Source of the DNA: Aneurinibacillus sp. REN35
Lineage (GTDB): Bacteria; Bacillota; Bacilli; Aneurinibacillales; Aneurinibacillaceae
Direction of reading: 5' to 3'
NCBI RefSeq assembly: GCF_041379945.2
Contig: NZ_JBFTXJ020000003.1
Span: 124,001-188,000 of the forward strand
Length of the DNA: 64,000 bases
Part shown: in pieces, positions 1 through 8,854 of the stretch
Layout: the number at the start of each line of letters is the position of its first letter
Position numbering within the stretch: position 1 is the stretch's first letter
Notes under the pieces: model-generated
Told to the model about the DNA's origin: nothing
The model's input: the letters and a program-made list of their open reading frames with translations, nothing else
The model's database searches: none
Made by a program: the position numbers and the translations under genes

Positions 1-290
1 ATTATTCTGTAGAGGAGCTTGTCGAGGTAGCCAAAAAGTATGCCGAACATATGAAATATCAGCTATCCGCGAAGGCGGTAGAGAAGCTGCGTGAATCCTT
101 TGCAAAACAAGGTGGGAGAAGGGACGGGAATGCGCGGCTTGCACGCTCTATCGTTGATGGAGCGGTACAGCAACAGGCAAAGCGGCTTATGGAGAGCGGG
201 CAAGAGGCGTTTACAACAGATGAATTGATGCAGCTTGATGAAGGGGACATACATGCTGTATTGCATTCTAGGATGGAATCTGGAATGTAA
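1..290 (+). CDS. AAA+ ATPase, SpoVK/CbbX-like, C-terminal part
   Basis: This is the last 95 or so residues of a gene that begins outside the window; the open frame runs from base 3 to the stop at 288-290 without needing the internal ATG at 51. The sequence (EELVEVAKKYA, then GGRRDGNARLARSIVDGAVQ) resembles the helical lid of CbxX/CfqX-type AAA+ ATPases such as sporulation protein SpoVK, where an arginine-rich GNARxxR segment closes the nucleotide pocket. The Walker motifs would lie upstream of the window. It ends 28 bases before the sigma-54 activator start. Family assignment rests only on the lid, so it is moderate. Confidence 0.6.
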   Translation, partial: YSVEELVEVAKKYAEHMKYQLSAKAVEKLRESFAKQGGRRDGNARLARSIVDGAVQQQAKRLMESGQEAFTTDELMQLDEGDIHAVLHSRMESGM

Positions 291-318
291 TGCGTCCGAG
301 AACAAGGAGGGAGATGCC

Positions 319-1749
319 ATGAGGATTCGACGAAATGGGTGGGTGCATCGGCTGCTTGCTGATTTGGCGGGCAAAGCACAGAAAGTAAAAGAAGAAAAAG
401 ACATGCTGCAAACGATTATCGACCACGCCTATGAAGGAGTTCTTATTGTCGATCCGAACGGGTATATCCTGATGGCAAATGAGATTTATGCCGATTTCTT
501 AGGCAAGAAATTAAGCGAGTTGGTTGGTAAACATGTTACGGACGTGATTGAAAACACGCGAATGCATATTGTAGGACAGACCGGAAAGCCAGAAATTGCC
601 CAGATGCAAAAGATTAACGGGCGGGAAATGATTGCAAGCCGTATCCCTGTCTTTAATCAAGGAGAGGTTGCGGCGGTTGTCGGAACGGTCATGTTTCAGC
701 AGGTCGATGATTTGTTTGCCCTGTCCACGAAATTGGAAAACCTACGCAAAGAGCTTAATTATTATAAAGATGAATTGGACAAGCGGCTGCAAGCCAAATA
801 CTCTTTTGATACAATTCTTGGAAGAAGTGAGGAATTAGAGAAGGTAAAGCTTCTTGGACAAAAGGTAGCCAAAAGCGATACGACGATTCTTCTCAAAGGC
901 GAGAGCGGTACAGGGAAAGAGCTGTTTGCCCATGCGATTCATCGTGAAAGCTACCGTGGAGCCGGTCCGCTGATCAAGGTGAACTGTGCCGCCATTCCGG
1001 ATACACTTCTAGAATCGGAGCTGTTTGGTTATAAAGAGGGTTCATTTACAGGCGCCAAAAAATCTGGAAAAAAAGGAAAATTCGCGCTGGCAAAGGGAGG
1101 CACGATTTTTCTTGACGAGATTAGCGAGATGCCGCTCATGATGCAGGCCAAGCTTCTGCGGGTATTGCAGGAAAAGGAAATCGAACCGATTGGAGCCGAC
1201 CGGCCGGAGTCTGTGGATGTGCGAATCATTGCAGCAACCAACAAGGATTTGCTTTCATTGGTAGAACAAGGGAGGTTTCGGCACGATCTGTATTACCGTT
1301 TGAATGTGGTGATGCTAGATATTCCTTCACTGTGTGAAAGAAAAAGCGACATTCCCTTTTTGATTGATCACTTTCTTAGGCATCTTGCCAAGGAAACGGG
1401 AATTCCAGTGAAAGGGATTGAACCGGAAGCGCTTGAAGCAATGCTCGCCTACTCGTGGCCAGGTAATATTCGAGAGCTGCGCAACGTATTGGAGCGGGCT
1501 TTGTACATAAAGAATGGAGCGGCAATTACAAAGCAGGATTTGCCGGCTAATCTGATAGAACAAGCGCCTGCTAAGCTAATGGATGGGGAAATCTGTACGT
1601 TAAAGCAAACGATAGAACGGGCAGAAGCGATGGCTATTCGCCAGGCCATTAGAGAAGCTGATGGCGATAAGCTAGTGGCAGCAAAGCGATTGGGTATTAG
1701 CAAGTCAAGTTTATATGCTAAGTTGGCGCGATATGAAATGACTGAGTAA
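319..1749 (+). CDS. sigma-54-dependent activator with PAS sensor domain
   Basis: A 476-residue enhancer-binding protein. ATG 319 is chosen because AAGGAGG (304-310) sits 8 bases upstream; the longer frame from 235 begins inside the preceding gene. A PAS fold covers about residues 28-130 and a short coiled linker follows. The AAA+ domain has Walker A GESGTGKE (194-201), sigma-54 contact loop GSFTGA (241-246, Ser replacing the usual Ala) and Walker B GGTIFLDEI (260-268). A Fis-type helix-turn-helix ends the protein (about 436-474). There is no receiver domain, so a ligand or redox signal through PAS is likely. It lies directly upstream of a -24/-12 promoter and almost certainly drives the 3-hydroxybutyrate operon, as AtoC or AcoR-type activators do. 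Confidence 0.93.
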   Translation: MRIRRNGWVHRLLADLAGKAQKVKEEKDMLQTIIDHAYEGVLIVDPNGYILMANEIYADFLGKKLSELVGKHVTDVIENTRMHIVGQTGKPEIAQMQKINGREMIASRIPVFNQGEVAAVVGTVMFQQVDDLFALSTKLENLRKELNYYKDELDKRLQAKYSFDTILGRSEELEKVKLLGQKVAKSDTTILLKGESGTGKELFAHAIHRESYRGAGPLIKVNCAAIPDTLLESELFGYKEGSFTGAKKSGKKGKFALAKGGTIFLDEISEMPLMMQAKLLRVLQEKEIEPIGADRPESVDVRIIAATNKDLLSLVEQGRFRHDLYYRLNVVMLDIPSLCERKSDIPFLIDHFLRHLAKETGIPVKGIEPEALEAMLAYSWPGNIRELRNVLERALYIKNGAAITKQDLPANLIEQAPAKLMDGEICTLKQTIERAEAMAIRQAIREADGDKLVAAKRLGISKSSLYAKLARYEMTE

Positions 1750-1764
1750 CCATATCGCAGCAGT

Positions 1765-1804
1765 AAAAAACAGGACGGAGGGATGGCCTTTCGTCCTGTT
1801 TTTT
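1765..1804 (+). terminator. Rho-independent terminator after the activator gene
   Basis: The 13-base arms AAAAAACAGGACG and CGTCCTGTTTTTT are fully complementary and end in a T run, 15 bases past the stop codon. It separates the activator from the sigma-54 operon. Confidence 0.9.
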
Positions 1805-1947
1805 GGAATGAGATTCCGGATTCGTGGAAAAAAAGCTCATTTTTTTTTCTGGCGGAACGAGTTTTTATGCTAAAGAAAGAGAAAGTACAAGGTGCAAAAA
1901 AAATCTTCTCTTGATATGTAAAGGTTTTGTCAAAAACGAATGGGGAA

Positions 1948-1965
1948 TTGGCATGGATGTTGCTT
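1948..1965 (+). promoter_or_regulatory. sigma-54 (-24/-12) promoter
   Basis: TTGGCATGGATGTTGCTT matches the TTGGCAC-N5-TTGCW consensus, with the invariant GG (1950-1951) and GC (1962-1963) exactly 10 bases apart. It faces the permease/CoA-transferase operon and lies about 200 bases after the activator gene. An enhancer site should lie between 1805 and 1940; I see no convincing long inverted repeat there. Confidence 0.88.
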
Positions 1966-2014
1966 TTAGATTAGGAGTAGCGAAAGCATGATAGAGGAAA
2001 GGGAGGCGCGAATT

Positions 2015-2028
2015 TGAAAGCGGTTTAT
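2015..2028 (+). promoter_or_regulatory. possible CcpA cre site in the operon leader
   Basis: TGAAAGCGGTTTAT matches 12 of 14 positions of TGWAANCGNTNWCA. It lies about 40-50 bases downstream of the expected sigma-54 start. Some sigma-L operons in Bacillus carry roadblock cre sites in this position. The last two bases do not fit. Confidence 0.4.
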
Positions 2029-2063
2029 TTTTTTGCAAGTAGAAAAAAGGGGGAACAAACTAG

Positions 2064-3458
2064 ATGGAAATTATCGTAATTCTATTAGCATTATTCTTCC
2101 TGATGTTTGTTGCATACCGCGGATTTAGTGTGATTTTATTTGCGCCGATTGCAGCGCTGTTTGCGGTATTGTTGACAGACCCGGGATATGTATTGCCGTT
2201 TTTTTCCGGTGTCTTCATGGACAAAATGGTCGGCTTTATTAAAAATTATTTTCCTGTCTTCTTATTAGGTGCGATTTTTGGTAAGGTGATTGAGATGTCA
2301 GGCTTTGCCAAAGCCATTACAGGTGCTGTCATCAAATTGATTGGTCCAAGCCGTGCGATGCTTGCTATTGTATTGGTTGGAGCGATTCTAACATATGGCG
2401 GGGTTTCACTGTTTGTTGTGGCATTTGCGGTATATCCGTTCGCAGCAGAGTTATTTAAAGCAGCCGATATTCCAAAACGCCTTATCCCAGGTACAATTGC
2501 GCTTGGTGCCTTTACATTTACGATGGATGCATTTCCAGGGACGCCGCAGATTCAGAATATTATTCCGACAACATTTTTTAAAACAGATACATGGGCTGCT
2601 CCGTGGCTGGGTTTTATTGGTGGACTTTTTGTCTTTATTATTGGTATGATTTACTTAGAATGGAGAAGAAGGAAGGCGAAGATAGCAGGCGAGGGATATG
2701 GTACCGGACACAAAAACGAACCGGAATCGCTTGCTGATGAGAAGCTGCCCCATCCTTTCATTGCTATTCTCCCGCTTATTGTTGTAGGGGTATTCAACAA
2801 AGTGTTCACGAATCTAATCCCTCAATTTTATGGTAAGAAATTTGATTTTGAAGCAATTAATATTCAAAAGGTAAGTGCGGTTGATATTACGAAAGAAACC
2901 GCGATCTGGGCTGTGGAAGGCGCTTTGGTTTTAGGGATTTTGACGGTTCTTTTATTCTCCTTTAACCGGATCAAAGAGAATTTCAATGCAGGAATTAATG
3001 TATCGATCGGCGGCGCGATGCTGGCGACACTGAATACGGCATCTGAGTACGGATTCGGAGGCATTATTTCTTTGCTACCAGGATTTAAAGCTGTGAACAG
3101 TGCAATGTCAAATACGTTTACCGATCCATTGGTGAATGAAGCGGTAACAACGACTACACTCGCCGGTATTACAGGTTCGGCATCTGGTGGTATGAGTATT
3201 GCTCTGGCTGCAATGGGTGAGACGTATCTTGAGCAGGCACAGAAGCTAGGTATCAGCCCCGAAGTGCTGCACCGCGTAGCTTCAATGGCATCCGGCGGTA
3301 TGGATACGCTTCCACATAATGGAGCGGTGATTACGCTGCTTGCGGTAACGGGCTTAACACATAAGCAATCGTATATTGATATTTTTGCGATGACACTGAT
3401 CAAAACCGCAGCAGTCTTCTTCATTATTGTGCTTTACTATATGTTTGGCATTGTTTAA
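2064..3458 (+). CDS. GntP-family permease, probable hydroxybutyrate/acetoacetate transporter
   Basis: A 464-residue, almost wholly hydrophobic protein with about twelve membrane segments and a charged cytoplasmic loop near residues 200-230. Length and pattern (GGVSLFVVAFAVYP, MDAFPGTPQIQN, MASGGMDTLPHNGAV) fit the GntP/gluconate:H+ symporter superfamily, the same family as YxjC, which heads the sco operon of Bacillus subtilis. AAAAAGGGGGA precedes ATG 2064. It is first in the sigma-54-driven transcript with scoA, scoB and the dehydrogenase, so its substrate is inferred to be 3-hydroxybutyrate or acetoacetate rather than gluconate. Confidence 0.85.
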   Translation: MEIIVILLALFFLMFVAYRGFSVILFAPIAALFAVLLTDPGYVLPFFSGVFMDKMVGFIKNYFPVFLLGAIFGKVIEMSGFAKAITGAVIKLIGPSRAMLAIVLVGAILTYGGVSLFVVAFAVYPFAAELFKAADIPKRLIPGTIALGAFTFTMDAFPGTPQIQNIIPTTFFKTDTWAAPWLGFIGGLFVFIIGMIYLEWRRRKAKIAGEGYGTGHKNEPESLADEKLPHPFIAILPLIVVGVFNKVFTNLIPQFYGKKFDFEAINIQKVSAVDITKETAIWAVEGALVLGILTVLLFSFNRIKENFNAGINVSIGGAMLATLNTASEYGFGGIISLLPGFKAVNSAMSNTFTDPLVNEAVTTTTLAGITGSASGGMSIALAAMGETYLEQAQKLGISPEVLHRVASMASGGMDTLPHNGAVITLLAVTGLTHKQSYIDIFAMTLIKTAAVFFIIVLYYMFGIV

Positions 3459-3462
3459 ATTT

Positions 3463-3480
3463 TCGCTTGCTTGCAAGCGA
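3463..3480 (+). other. intra-operon hairpin between permease and scoA
   Basis: TCGCTTG and CAAGCGA form a 7-bp stem with a 4-base loop just after the permease stop codon. No T run follows, so it is more likely an mRNA processing or stability element that sets permease versus enzyme levels than a terminator. Confidence 0.5.
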
Positions 3481-3533
3481 TTGCAATATTTTATACTGCA
3501 GCATATTTATAAATTCAGTGAGGAGTGAGTCGA

Positions 3534-4229
3534 GTGAGTGTGTTTACATCCATTGATGAAGCTTTAAATGGGATTCAAGATGGAGCCACCATTATGGTGG
3601 GAGGCTTCGGTTTAGTGGGGATTCCAGAAAAACTGATTTTGGGATTACGTGATCGGGGAGTTAAGGACCTAACGATTATTTCGAATAACTGCGGGGTAGA
3701 TGATTGGGGACTTGGCCTGCTGCTGCAAAATAAACAAATCAAGAAAATGATTTCTTCTTATGTAGGTGAAAATAAAGAGTTCGAGCGTCAATATTTATCC
3801 GGCGAACTGGAAGTTGAACTTGTACCGCAGGGTACATTGGCTGAGCGTATCCGTGCCGGCGGCGCTGGCATCCCGGCTTTCTACACGCCAGCCGGAGTTG
3901 GCACTCCGCTTGCGGAAGGGCGTGAAGTACGCACATTCAACGGCAAGGATTATTTGCTGGAAATGGGATTGGTCGCTGATTTTTCTCTGGTTAAAGCCTG
4001 GAAGGGCGATACGATGGGGAATCTGATTTACAATAAAACGTCACGCAACTTCAACCCGATGATGGCAGCAGCCGGAAAAGTTACGATTGCTGAAGTGGAA
4101 GAACTTGTTGAACCGGGTGCGTTGAATCCAGATGATATCCATACGCCGAGTGTGTATGTACAGCGCATTATCGAGTGCACGAATTATGAGAAGCGGATCG
4201 AACGTAGAACGGTGCAAGTACAAGCATAA
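3534..4229 (+). CDS. scoA: succinyl-CoA:3-ketoacid CoA-transferase, subunit A
   Basis: This is the alpha subunit of the enzyme that moves CoA from succinyl-CoA to acetoacetate, the entry step of ketone-body use. The 231-residue product has the glycine-rich loop [14 protein letters not shown] (21-34) and the core [14 protein letters not shown] typical of SCOT/AtoD proteins. GTG 3534 is preferred, with AGGAG at 3521-3525 placed 8 bases upstream; GTG 3525 is in frame but overlaps that site. scoB follows after 14 bases, giving the usual A-B pair, and a 3-hydroxybutyrate-type dehydrogenase comes next. Confidence 0.95.
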   Translation: MSVFTSIDEALNGIQDGATIMVGGFGLVGIPEKLILGLRDRGVKDLTIISNNCGVDDWGLGLLLQNKQIKKMISSYVGENKEFERQYLSGELEVELVPQGTLAERIRAGGAGIPAFYTPAGVGTPLAEGREVRTFNGKDYLLEMGLVADFSLVKAWKGDTMGNLIYNKTSRNFNPMMAAAGKVTIAEVEELVEPGALNPDDIHTPSVYVQRIIECTNYEKRIERRTVQVQA

Positions 4230-4243
4230 CAGGAGGGATTATC

Positions 4244-4897
4244 ATGGCTTTATCAAGAGAGCAAATCGCGATGAGAGCAGCAAAGGAAGTAGAGGATGGT
4301 TTCTATGTGAATCTTGGCATTGGCATTCCGACACTTGTAGCTAACTACATCCCAGATGATAAGCATGTCGTGCTGCAATCGGAGAACGGTCTGCTTGGTA
4401 TTGGACCGTATCCAACAGAGGATAATGTGGATCCGGAATTAATCAATGCCGGAAAAGAGACGATAACAATGATTCCGGGATCAAGTATTTTCGATAGCGC
4501 AGAGTCATTTGGAATGATCCGTGGCGGACATATTGACCTGGCTATTCTCGGCGGCATGGAAGTGTCGAAGGATGGAGATCTCGCTAACTGGATGATACCA
4601 GGCAAGATGGTCAAAGGCATGGGTGGTGCGATGGATTTGGTGCATGGCGCCAAGCGTATCATCGTAATTATGGAGCATGTGAACAAGCATGGCCAACCAA
4701 AAATTCTGAATGAATGTACACTGCCTCTGACAGGCAAGGGAGTTGTGAATCGCATCATTACTGACCGTGCCGTAATTGATGTGACACCGAACGGTTTGGA
4801 GTTGTTAGAGGTTGCACCAGGCTTTACGGTTCAAGACATTAAGGACTGCACAGAGCCAGAATTGATCATCTCTCCGAAGTTGGCAGGTCAAGCATAA
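4244..4897 (+). CDS. scoB: succinyl-CoA:3-ketoacid CoA-transferase, subunit B
   Basis: The beta subunit (217 residues) carries the catalytic glutamate that forms the glutamyl-CoA thioester, seen here as E47 in LQSENGLLG. Other family marks are [11 protein letters not shown] (22-32), [14 protein letters not shown] and [12 protein letters not shown] 4244 follows AGGAGGG with good spacing. It closes the CoA-transferase heterodimer with scoA and is 28 bases upstream of the dehydrogenase, so the three genes are probably co-transcribed from the sigma-54 promoter. Confidence 0.95.
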   Translation: MALSREQIAMRAAKEVEDGFYVNLGIGIPTLVANYIPDDKHVVLQSENGLLGIGPYPTEDNVDPELINAGKETITMIPGSSIFDSAESFGMIRGGHIDLAILGGMEVSKDGDLANWMIPGKMVKGMGGAMDLVHGAKRIIVIMEHVNKHGQPKILNECTLPLTGKGVVNRIITDRAVIDVTPNGLELLEVAPGFTVQDIKDCTEPELIISPKLAGQA

Positions 4898-4925
4898 AGA
4901 GAAGCAGAAAGGGATATAGCGATTT

Positions 4926-5711
4926 ATGACGAAATTAGTGCAGAATAAAGTCGCATTTATTACAGGAGCGGCAAGCGGTATTGGCCTTGAAATCGCCAAG
5001 GCATTCGCTGAAGAAGGCGCAAAAATTGCGATTAGCGATCTAAATGGGGAAGCGGCGCAGGCGGCGGCCGTTGAGATTACGGCTCAAGGATATACAGCTA
5101 TTGGCATGGCATGTAATGTAGCGGATGAAGCACAATTGAAGAACGCATTGGAAGAGACGATAGCCGCATTTGGACGCTTGGATGTGTTGATTAATAATGC
5201 TGGGCTTCAATATGTTGCACCGCTTGAGGAATTTCCAACGGAGAAGTTTGAGCTTTTGGTCAAGGTTATGCTGATTGCTCCGTTTATGGCGATTAAGCAT
5301 GCGCTGCCGATAATGAAGGAGCAAGGATTTGGCCGCATTATCAATATGGCCTCTATCAATGGTTTGATTGGATTTGCAGGAAAGGCGGCGTATAATAGCG
5401 CGAAGCATGGGGTAATTGGTTTGACGAAGGTAGCAGCTCTAGAAGCCGCTCCGCATGGTGTAACGGTTAATGCGATCTGCCCAGGCTATGTGGATACGCC
5501 GCTTGTACGCAATCAGTTATCAGATCTTGCAAAAACGCGCAATGTACCTTTGGAAAAAGTGCTAGAGGAAGTAATATATCCGCTGGTACCGCAGCGCAAG
5601 CTATTATCAGTAAAAGATATAGCAGACTATGCCTTATTTATTGCTAGTGATAAGGCAAGTGGGGTTACCGGACAGGCCATTGTGATTGATGGCGGATATA
5701 CCGCACAATAG
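4926..5711 (+). CDS. 3-hydroxybutyrate dehydrogenase (SDR family)
   Basis: A 261-residue short-chain dehydrogenase. The NAD-binding TGAASGIG motif is at residues 13-20, NNAG at 90-93, and the catalytic set is S143, Y156 and K160 (YNSAK). The tail ATGVTGQAIVIDGGY-like segment (SGVTGQAIVIDGG) is the usual SDR end. Close family members oxidise D-3-hydroxybutyrate to acetoacetate, and the position behind scoAB supports that reaction: hydroxybutyrate in, acetoacetate activated by ScoAB. A strong bidirectional terminator starts at its stop codon. Confidence 0.88.
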   Translation: MTKLVQNKVAFITGAASGIGLEIAKAFAEEGAKIAISDLNGEAAQAAAVEITAQGYTAIGMACNVADEAQLKNALEETIAAFGRLDVLINNAGLQYVAPLEEFPTEKFELLVKVMLIAPFMAIKHALPIMKEQGFGRIINMASINGLIGFAGKAAYNSAKHGVIGLTKVAALEAAPHGVTVNAICPGYVDTPLVRNQLSDLAKTRNVPLEKVLEEVIYPLVPQRKLLSVKDIADYALFIASDKASGVTGQAIVIDGGYTAQ

Positions 5712-5759
5712 AACAAGAAAAGAACCGCCCTGAATGTTCGGGCGGTTCTTTTCTTGTTC
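5711..5759. terminator. bidirectional terminator between convergent genes
   Basis: The arm beginning GAACAAGAAAAGAACCGCCC is perfectly complementary to the arm ending in TTCTTTTCTTGTTC. The stem is 20 bp and T-rich on both exits, and it serves both the hydroxybutyrate operon and the convergent MFS gene. Confidence 0.92.
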
Positions 5760-5765
5760 TATTGC

Positions 5766-6962
5766 TTATTCGGGTGCCGACTCTTTTCCAAAAAAGAGTA
5801 CGGTGACTACGGCGAACATTGTCATGAGGAAAAACATTGTAAAAATATAGGGAAAACCAATACTCATGCCGATCAGCAGGCCGACAAGATAAGGGGCGAT
5901 GATTCCGGCGATGCGGCCAAATCCTGCTGCCCATCCTGTACCGGTTGCACGGAAGGCTGTTGGATATTGTTCCGCCGTATAAGCATACGTAGCACCCCAG
6001 GCTCCGAGATTGAAGAAGGACAGGCAAATACCTGAAACAAGAAGCGTCCAGATATTCGGTGAGAGACCGAAAGCGAGAGAGGCGATAGCGGATAGCGCCA
6101 TGAATACAACAAGCGTAGGCTTTTTCCCCCACTTGCCAACAAAATAAGCTGCGGTGAAATAGCCAGGGATTTGCACAAGTGTCATAAGCAGAACATACTC
6201 AAAACTTTTGATTAATGTAAACCCTTTCATGATCATGATAGAGGGCATCCACAGCAGCATACCGTAATAAGAGAAGACGGATGCAAACCATAAGATCCAT
6301 AATACGAGTGTTGTACGTCGATAAGACGCGGACCAGAGCAGTTTGATTTTCTCGCCGATTTTTTGCGTATCCGATTGTCTTGTGAAGGCAGGTGTCTCGG
6401 GCAGTGCACGCCGCAAATACAACGCGTATAACGCAGGCAGTGCTCCTACGAATAAACCGACACGCCAGCCGTATTCTGGAATGATGAAGTATGAGATAAC
6501 AGCGGCAACCAATGCTCCTCCCGCCCAGAAGCTCTGCAGCCAGACAACCCATTTTGCCCGTTCTCGTTGAGGAGATGATTCTAGCACGTACGTAGTGACG
6601 ACCGGCAGCTCCCCTCCAAGTCCGAATCCGACAATAAAGCGCAGAACCATGAAGATCATCAGCGTACCGGCAAGTGCATTCAATCCCGTTGCGATACTAT
6701 AGATTAGCAGGGTAACGATAAAGAGCTGCTTTCGACCGTACCGATCCGCCCACATTCCCGCAAGTGCCGCACCGAGCGCCATTCCGATGAAGTTGACCGT
6801 ACCGATCAGTCCCATTTCTGCAGGCGTCAATCCCCATTCTACCTTTAGAGCGGCGATGACGAACGCAAGAATACCGACGTCCATAGAATCGAACAGCAAG
6901 CCGATTCCCGAGACACCGAGAAGCTTGAGCGCCTGTTGTTCTTTCTTTTCCGTATTCATCAT
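5766..6962 (-). CDS. MFS transporter, NiaP/aromatic-acid symporter type
   Basis: About 398 residues with twelve predicted membrane spans. The AxxxGxxADRYGRK loop between spans 2 and 3 (ALAGMWADRYGRK), RFIVGFGLGGELPV after span 4, and YTAEQYPTAFRATGTGW in the second half are typical of the sugar/aromatic-acid:H+ symporter branch that includes NiaP and YceI. Two adjacent ATGs (6962 and 6959) follow AAAGGGTG; the second has the better spacing. Substrate cannot be read from sequence; niacin or an aromatic acid are the usual ones. It is transcribed alone and shares a terminator with the operon on the other strand. Confidence 0.83.
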   Translation of the reverse strand: MMNTEKKEQQALKLLGVSGIGLLFDSMDVGILAFVIAALKVEWGLTPAEMGLIGTVNFIGMALGAALAGMWADRYGRKQLFIVTLLIYSIATGLNALAGTLMIFMVLRFIVGFGLGGELPVVTTYVLESSPQRERAKWVVWLQSFWAGGALVAAVISYFIIPEYGWRVGLFVGALPALYALYLRRALPETPAFTRQSDTQKIGEKIKLLWSASYRRTTLVLWILWFASVFSYYGMLLWMPSIMIMKGFTLIKSFEYVLLMTLVQIPGYFTAAYFVGKWGKKPTLVVFMALSAIASLAFGLSPNIWTLLVSGICLSFFNLGAWGATYAYTAEQYPTAFRATGTGWAAGFGRIAGIIAPYLVGLLIGMSIGFPYIFTMFFLMTMFAVVTVLFFGKESAPE

Positions 6963-7052
6963 GTTCACCCTTTCTTTATCATATAGAGTATGGATGCTAC
7001 ATTGTATTCCGGGAAAAGCGAATTGCTTATCGTGATATACATGCGGACGCGC

Positions 7053-7077
7053 GTTTATTTTTTCTAAAAAAGGGTAA
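7053..7077 (+). promoter_or_regulatory. sigma-B-like promoter of the small FbpA-like gene
   Basis: GTTTAT (7053-7058), a 13-base spacer, then GGGTAA (7072-7077) fit the general-stress sigma-B pattern GTTTAA-N12-15-GGGTAT. The start would fall near 7085, leaving a leader of about 35 bases to ATG 7121. Confidence 0.6.
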
Positions 7078-7120
7078 ATAGATAATGTAGAGAAAGAGTG
7101 TAACAAGGAGAGAAAAGAAA

Positions 7121-7264
7121 ATGGAGAAATACGTAGAAGAACTGCTGCACCTAGGCATATACAAAATAGGCGAACGCCAATTATATGAGTGTTCAGAAGA
7201 AGAAATCAGACAGGCGCTTATCATGGCGCAAGTGCGAAAAGAAGCGACACAGTTGCTTTTATGA
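7121..7264 (+). CDS. small FbpA-like protein, 47 residues
   Basis: A short gene with AAGGAG (7105-7110) upstream of ATG 7121 and its own terminator at 7287. The product has an acidic N-terminal helix, the core LLHLGIYKIGERQLYECS (8-25), and a helical tail EEEIRQALIMAQVRKE. The LGIYKxxxxQLYE pattern is what I recall from the Fur-regulated basic protein FbpA family of Bacillus, which modulates iron-sparing responses. I see no Fur box; instead a sigma-B-like promoter lies just upstream. The family call is from memory of the motif and is moderate, but the reality of the gene is well supported. Confidence 0.62.
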   Translation: MEKYVEELLHLGIYKIGERQLYECSEEEIRQALIMAQVRKEATQLLL

Positions 7265-7286
7265 AAATGTGAATACAACCTATTCA

Positions 7287-7329
7287 TCCCCTGCTCCTTT
7301 TACCATTAGGTAGAGCAGGGGATTTTAAA
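7287..7329 (+). terminator. terminator of the small FbpA-like gene
   Basis: TCCCCTGCTC (7287-7296) pairs with GAGCAGGGGA (7313-7322), followed by TTTTAAATTTT. It insulates the small gene from the LOV phosphatase gene starting at 7382. Confidence 0.85.
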
Positions 7330-7381
7330 TTTTGTCAGGTATGGTACACTGATAAGAAAAGATAGTCGGTGAGGTGGCACC

Positions 7382-8854
7382 ATGAGGGAAGAGTGGGCCG
7401 GGCAGCATGTTGCGCTGATGATCGAATCGATCGCCGATGCGTTTTTTGCTGTAGATAAACAGTGGCGATTTACATATCTTAACCAGGAAGCTGAGAGAAT
7501 TCTCATAAAAAAAAGAGAAGAGCTGATAGGGAAAAATATGTGGAATGAATTTCCGATTGAGATGGTATCTATATTTCAATCAGAATACTTCAAAGCGGTA
7601 GCTGAACAGCATCCGGTAAAGTTCGAAGGCTACTTTAGCACATACAAAAAATGGTTTGAGGTACGTGCAACCCCATTTGCTGAAGGTCTATGTATATATT
7701 TGCACGATATTACGGAACGGAAGAAATCAGATGAGAGATTGTTACGGGCTTTAGAGACGAACGATCATCTTGCCGCAGCCATCGCTAATACCGTCATGGG
7801 CGTAACGATTTCTGATCCAAGACTGCCTGATAATCCGCTCATATTTGCGAATAAAGGGTTCGAGAAATTGACTGGCTATCAGATTCAAGAAGTTCTGGGC
7901 GTTAATTGTCGTTTCTTACAGGGAAATGAAACCGACCGAGAAGCCGTTGATCAGATCAAAATAGCTATTCGGGAGCGTGTACCGATTACCATAGAATTGT
8001 TGAACTATCGCAAGGATGGGCGCAGTTTTTGGAATGAGTTAACGATTAGTCCCGTCTTCGATGAGTCAGGCGATTTACTATACTTTGTAGGTCTTCAAGC
8101 TGATGTCACGCGCCGTAAGAAAGCGGAGCAGGTGCTGCAGTCAGAGCTTGAGTTAGCCAAGTTGGTTCAGGAGAGCGTGTTAAGTCCCCCATTATATGAG
8201 AAGCGTCTAGAGATGGAGGCGGCTTATATTCCATCCGAACAGTTAGCCGGGGATATGTACTGTTGGTATCGGATTGATGAACACCGTTATGGTATTATGC
8301 TGCTTGATGTGGTAGGCCACGGTATTAGTGCTTCGTTGATCAGCATGTCTGTTCGTTCACTGCTGCAGGGACTGATCACCCGCTTAACAGATCCGATCAA
8401 GGTTATAAAAGAATTGAATCGTCATATGAACAACTTGTATGCTGGACACCAGCGTTTACAGGCATATTATTTTACGTGTATTTACATTGTTGTTGACACG
8501 CAGAAGAGGATCATAGAGTATGTTAATGCCGGTCATCCTCCAGCAATTATATGTACAGCCGAAGGGGAGACCGCACGACTTGATCGGGGAAGTCTTCCGG
8601 TTGGAATTGTACCTGATCTTCAAGTTGACAAAGGAATAATCTCATATACCACATCCGCTCGTATTGTGCTATATACAGACGGATTAATCGAAAGCACAGA
8701 TTATGCAGCCTTTGATATTGTTGAGCAATTGCAGACATTTTTTCTTGAACGTGTTCATATACCAACAGCAGACATCACAAGGGAGGCATTAACCGTTTTT
8801 GTAAAGGAAGAGAAGAGAGACGATGTATGCCTTTTGGTCCTTACAGCGCAATAA
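7382..8854 (+). CDS. PAS-LOV blue-light sensor PP2C (SpoIIE-type) phosphatase
   Basis: A 490-residue cytoplasmic protein with three domains. An N-terminal PAS spans about 8-112. A second PAS (about 130-252) has the flavin-adduct motif GVNCRFLQG, with the photoactive cysteine at C176, plus FWNELTISPVFDESG and FVGLQADVT, all diagnostic of LOV domains. A SpoIIE-type PP2C domain (about 275-490) has metal-binding GDMYCW, DVVGHGISASL and LYTDGLIES and the YVNAGHPPA segment. LOV-PP2C proteins dephosphorylate STAS antagonists in partner-switching pathways, in the manner of RsbP/RsbU. A STAS protein with an intact phospho-site is encoded tail-to-tail only 32 bases away, which is the obvious substrate. 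The start uses GTGAGG before ATG 7382. Confidence 0.93.
   Translation: MREEWAGQHVALMIESIADAFFAVDKQWRFTYLNQEAERILIKKREELIGKNMWNEFPIEMVSIFQSEYFKAVAEQHPVKFEGYFSTYKKWFEVRATPFAEGLCIYLHDITERKKSDERLLRALETNDHLAAAIANTVMGVTISDPRLPDNPLIFANKGFEKLTGYQIQEVLGVNCRFLQGNETDREAVDQIKIAIRERVPITIELLNYRKDGRSFWNELTISPVFDESGDLLYFVGLQADVTRRKKAEQVLQSELELAKLVQESVLSPPLYEKRLEMEAAYIPSEQLAGDMYCWYRIDEHRYGIMLLDVVGHGISASLISMSVRSLLQGLITRLTDPIKVIKELNRHMNNLYAGHQRLQAYYFTCIYIVVDTQKRIIEYVNAGHPPAIICTAEGETARLDRGSLPVGIVPDLQVDKGIISYTTSARIVLYTDGLIESTDYAAFDIVEQLQTFFLERVHIPTADITREALTVFVKEEKRDDVCLLVLTAQ

Noticed and set aside
235-318. N-terminal extension of the sigma-54 activator from ATG 235
   Set aside because: It begins inside the preceding gene and lacks a ribosome site; AAGGAGG before ATG 319 decides the start.
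4345-4758. Open frame antisense to scoB
   Set aside because: Fully inside scoB, no start signals, low-complexity proline/serine composition typical of antisense frames.
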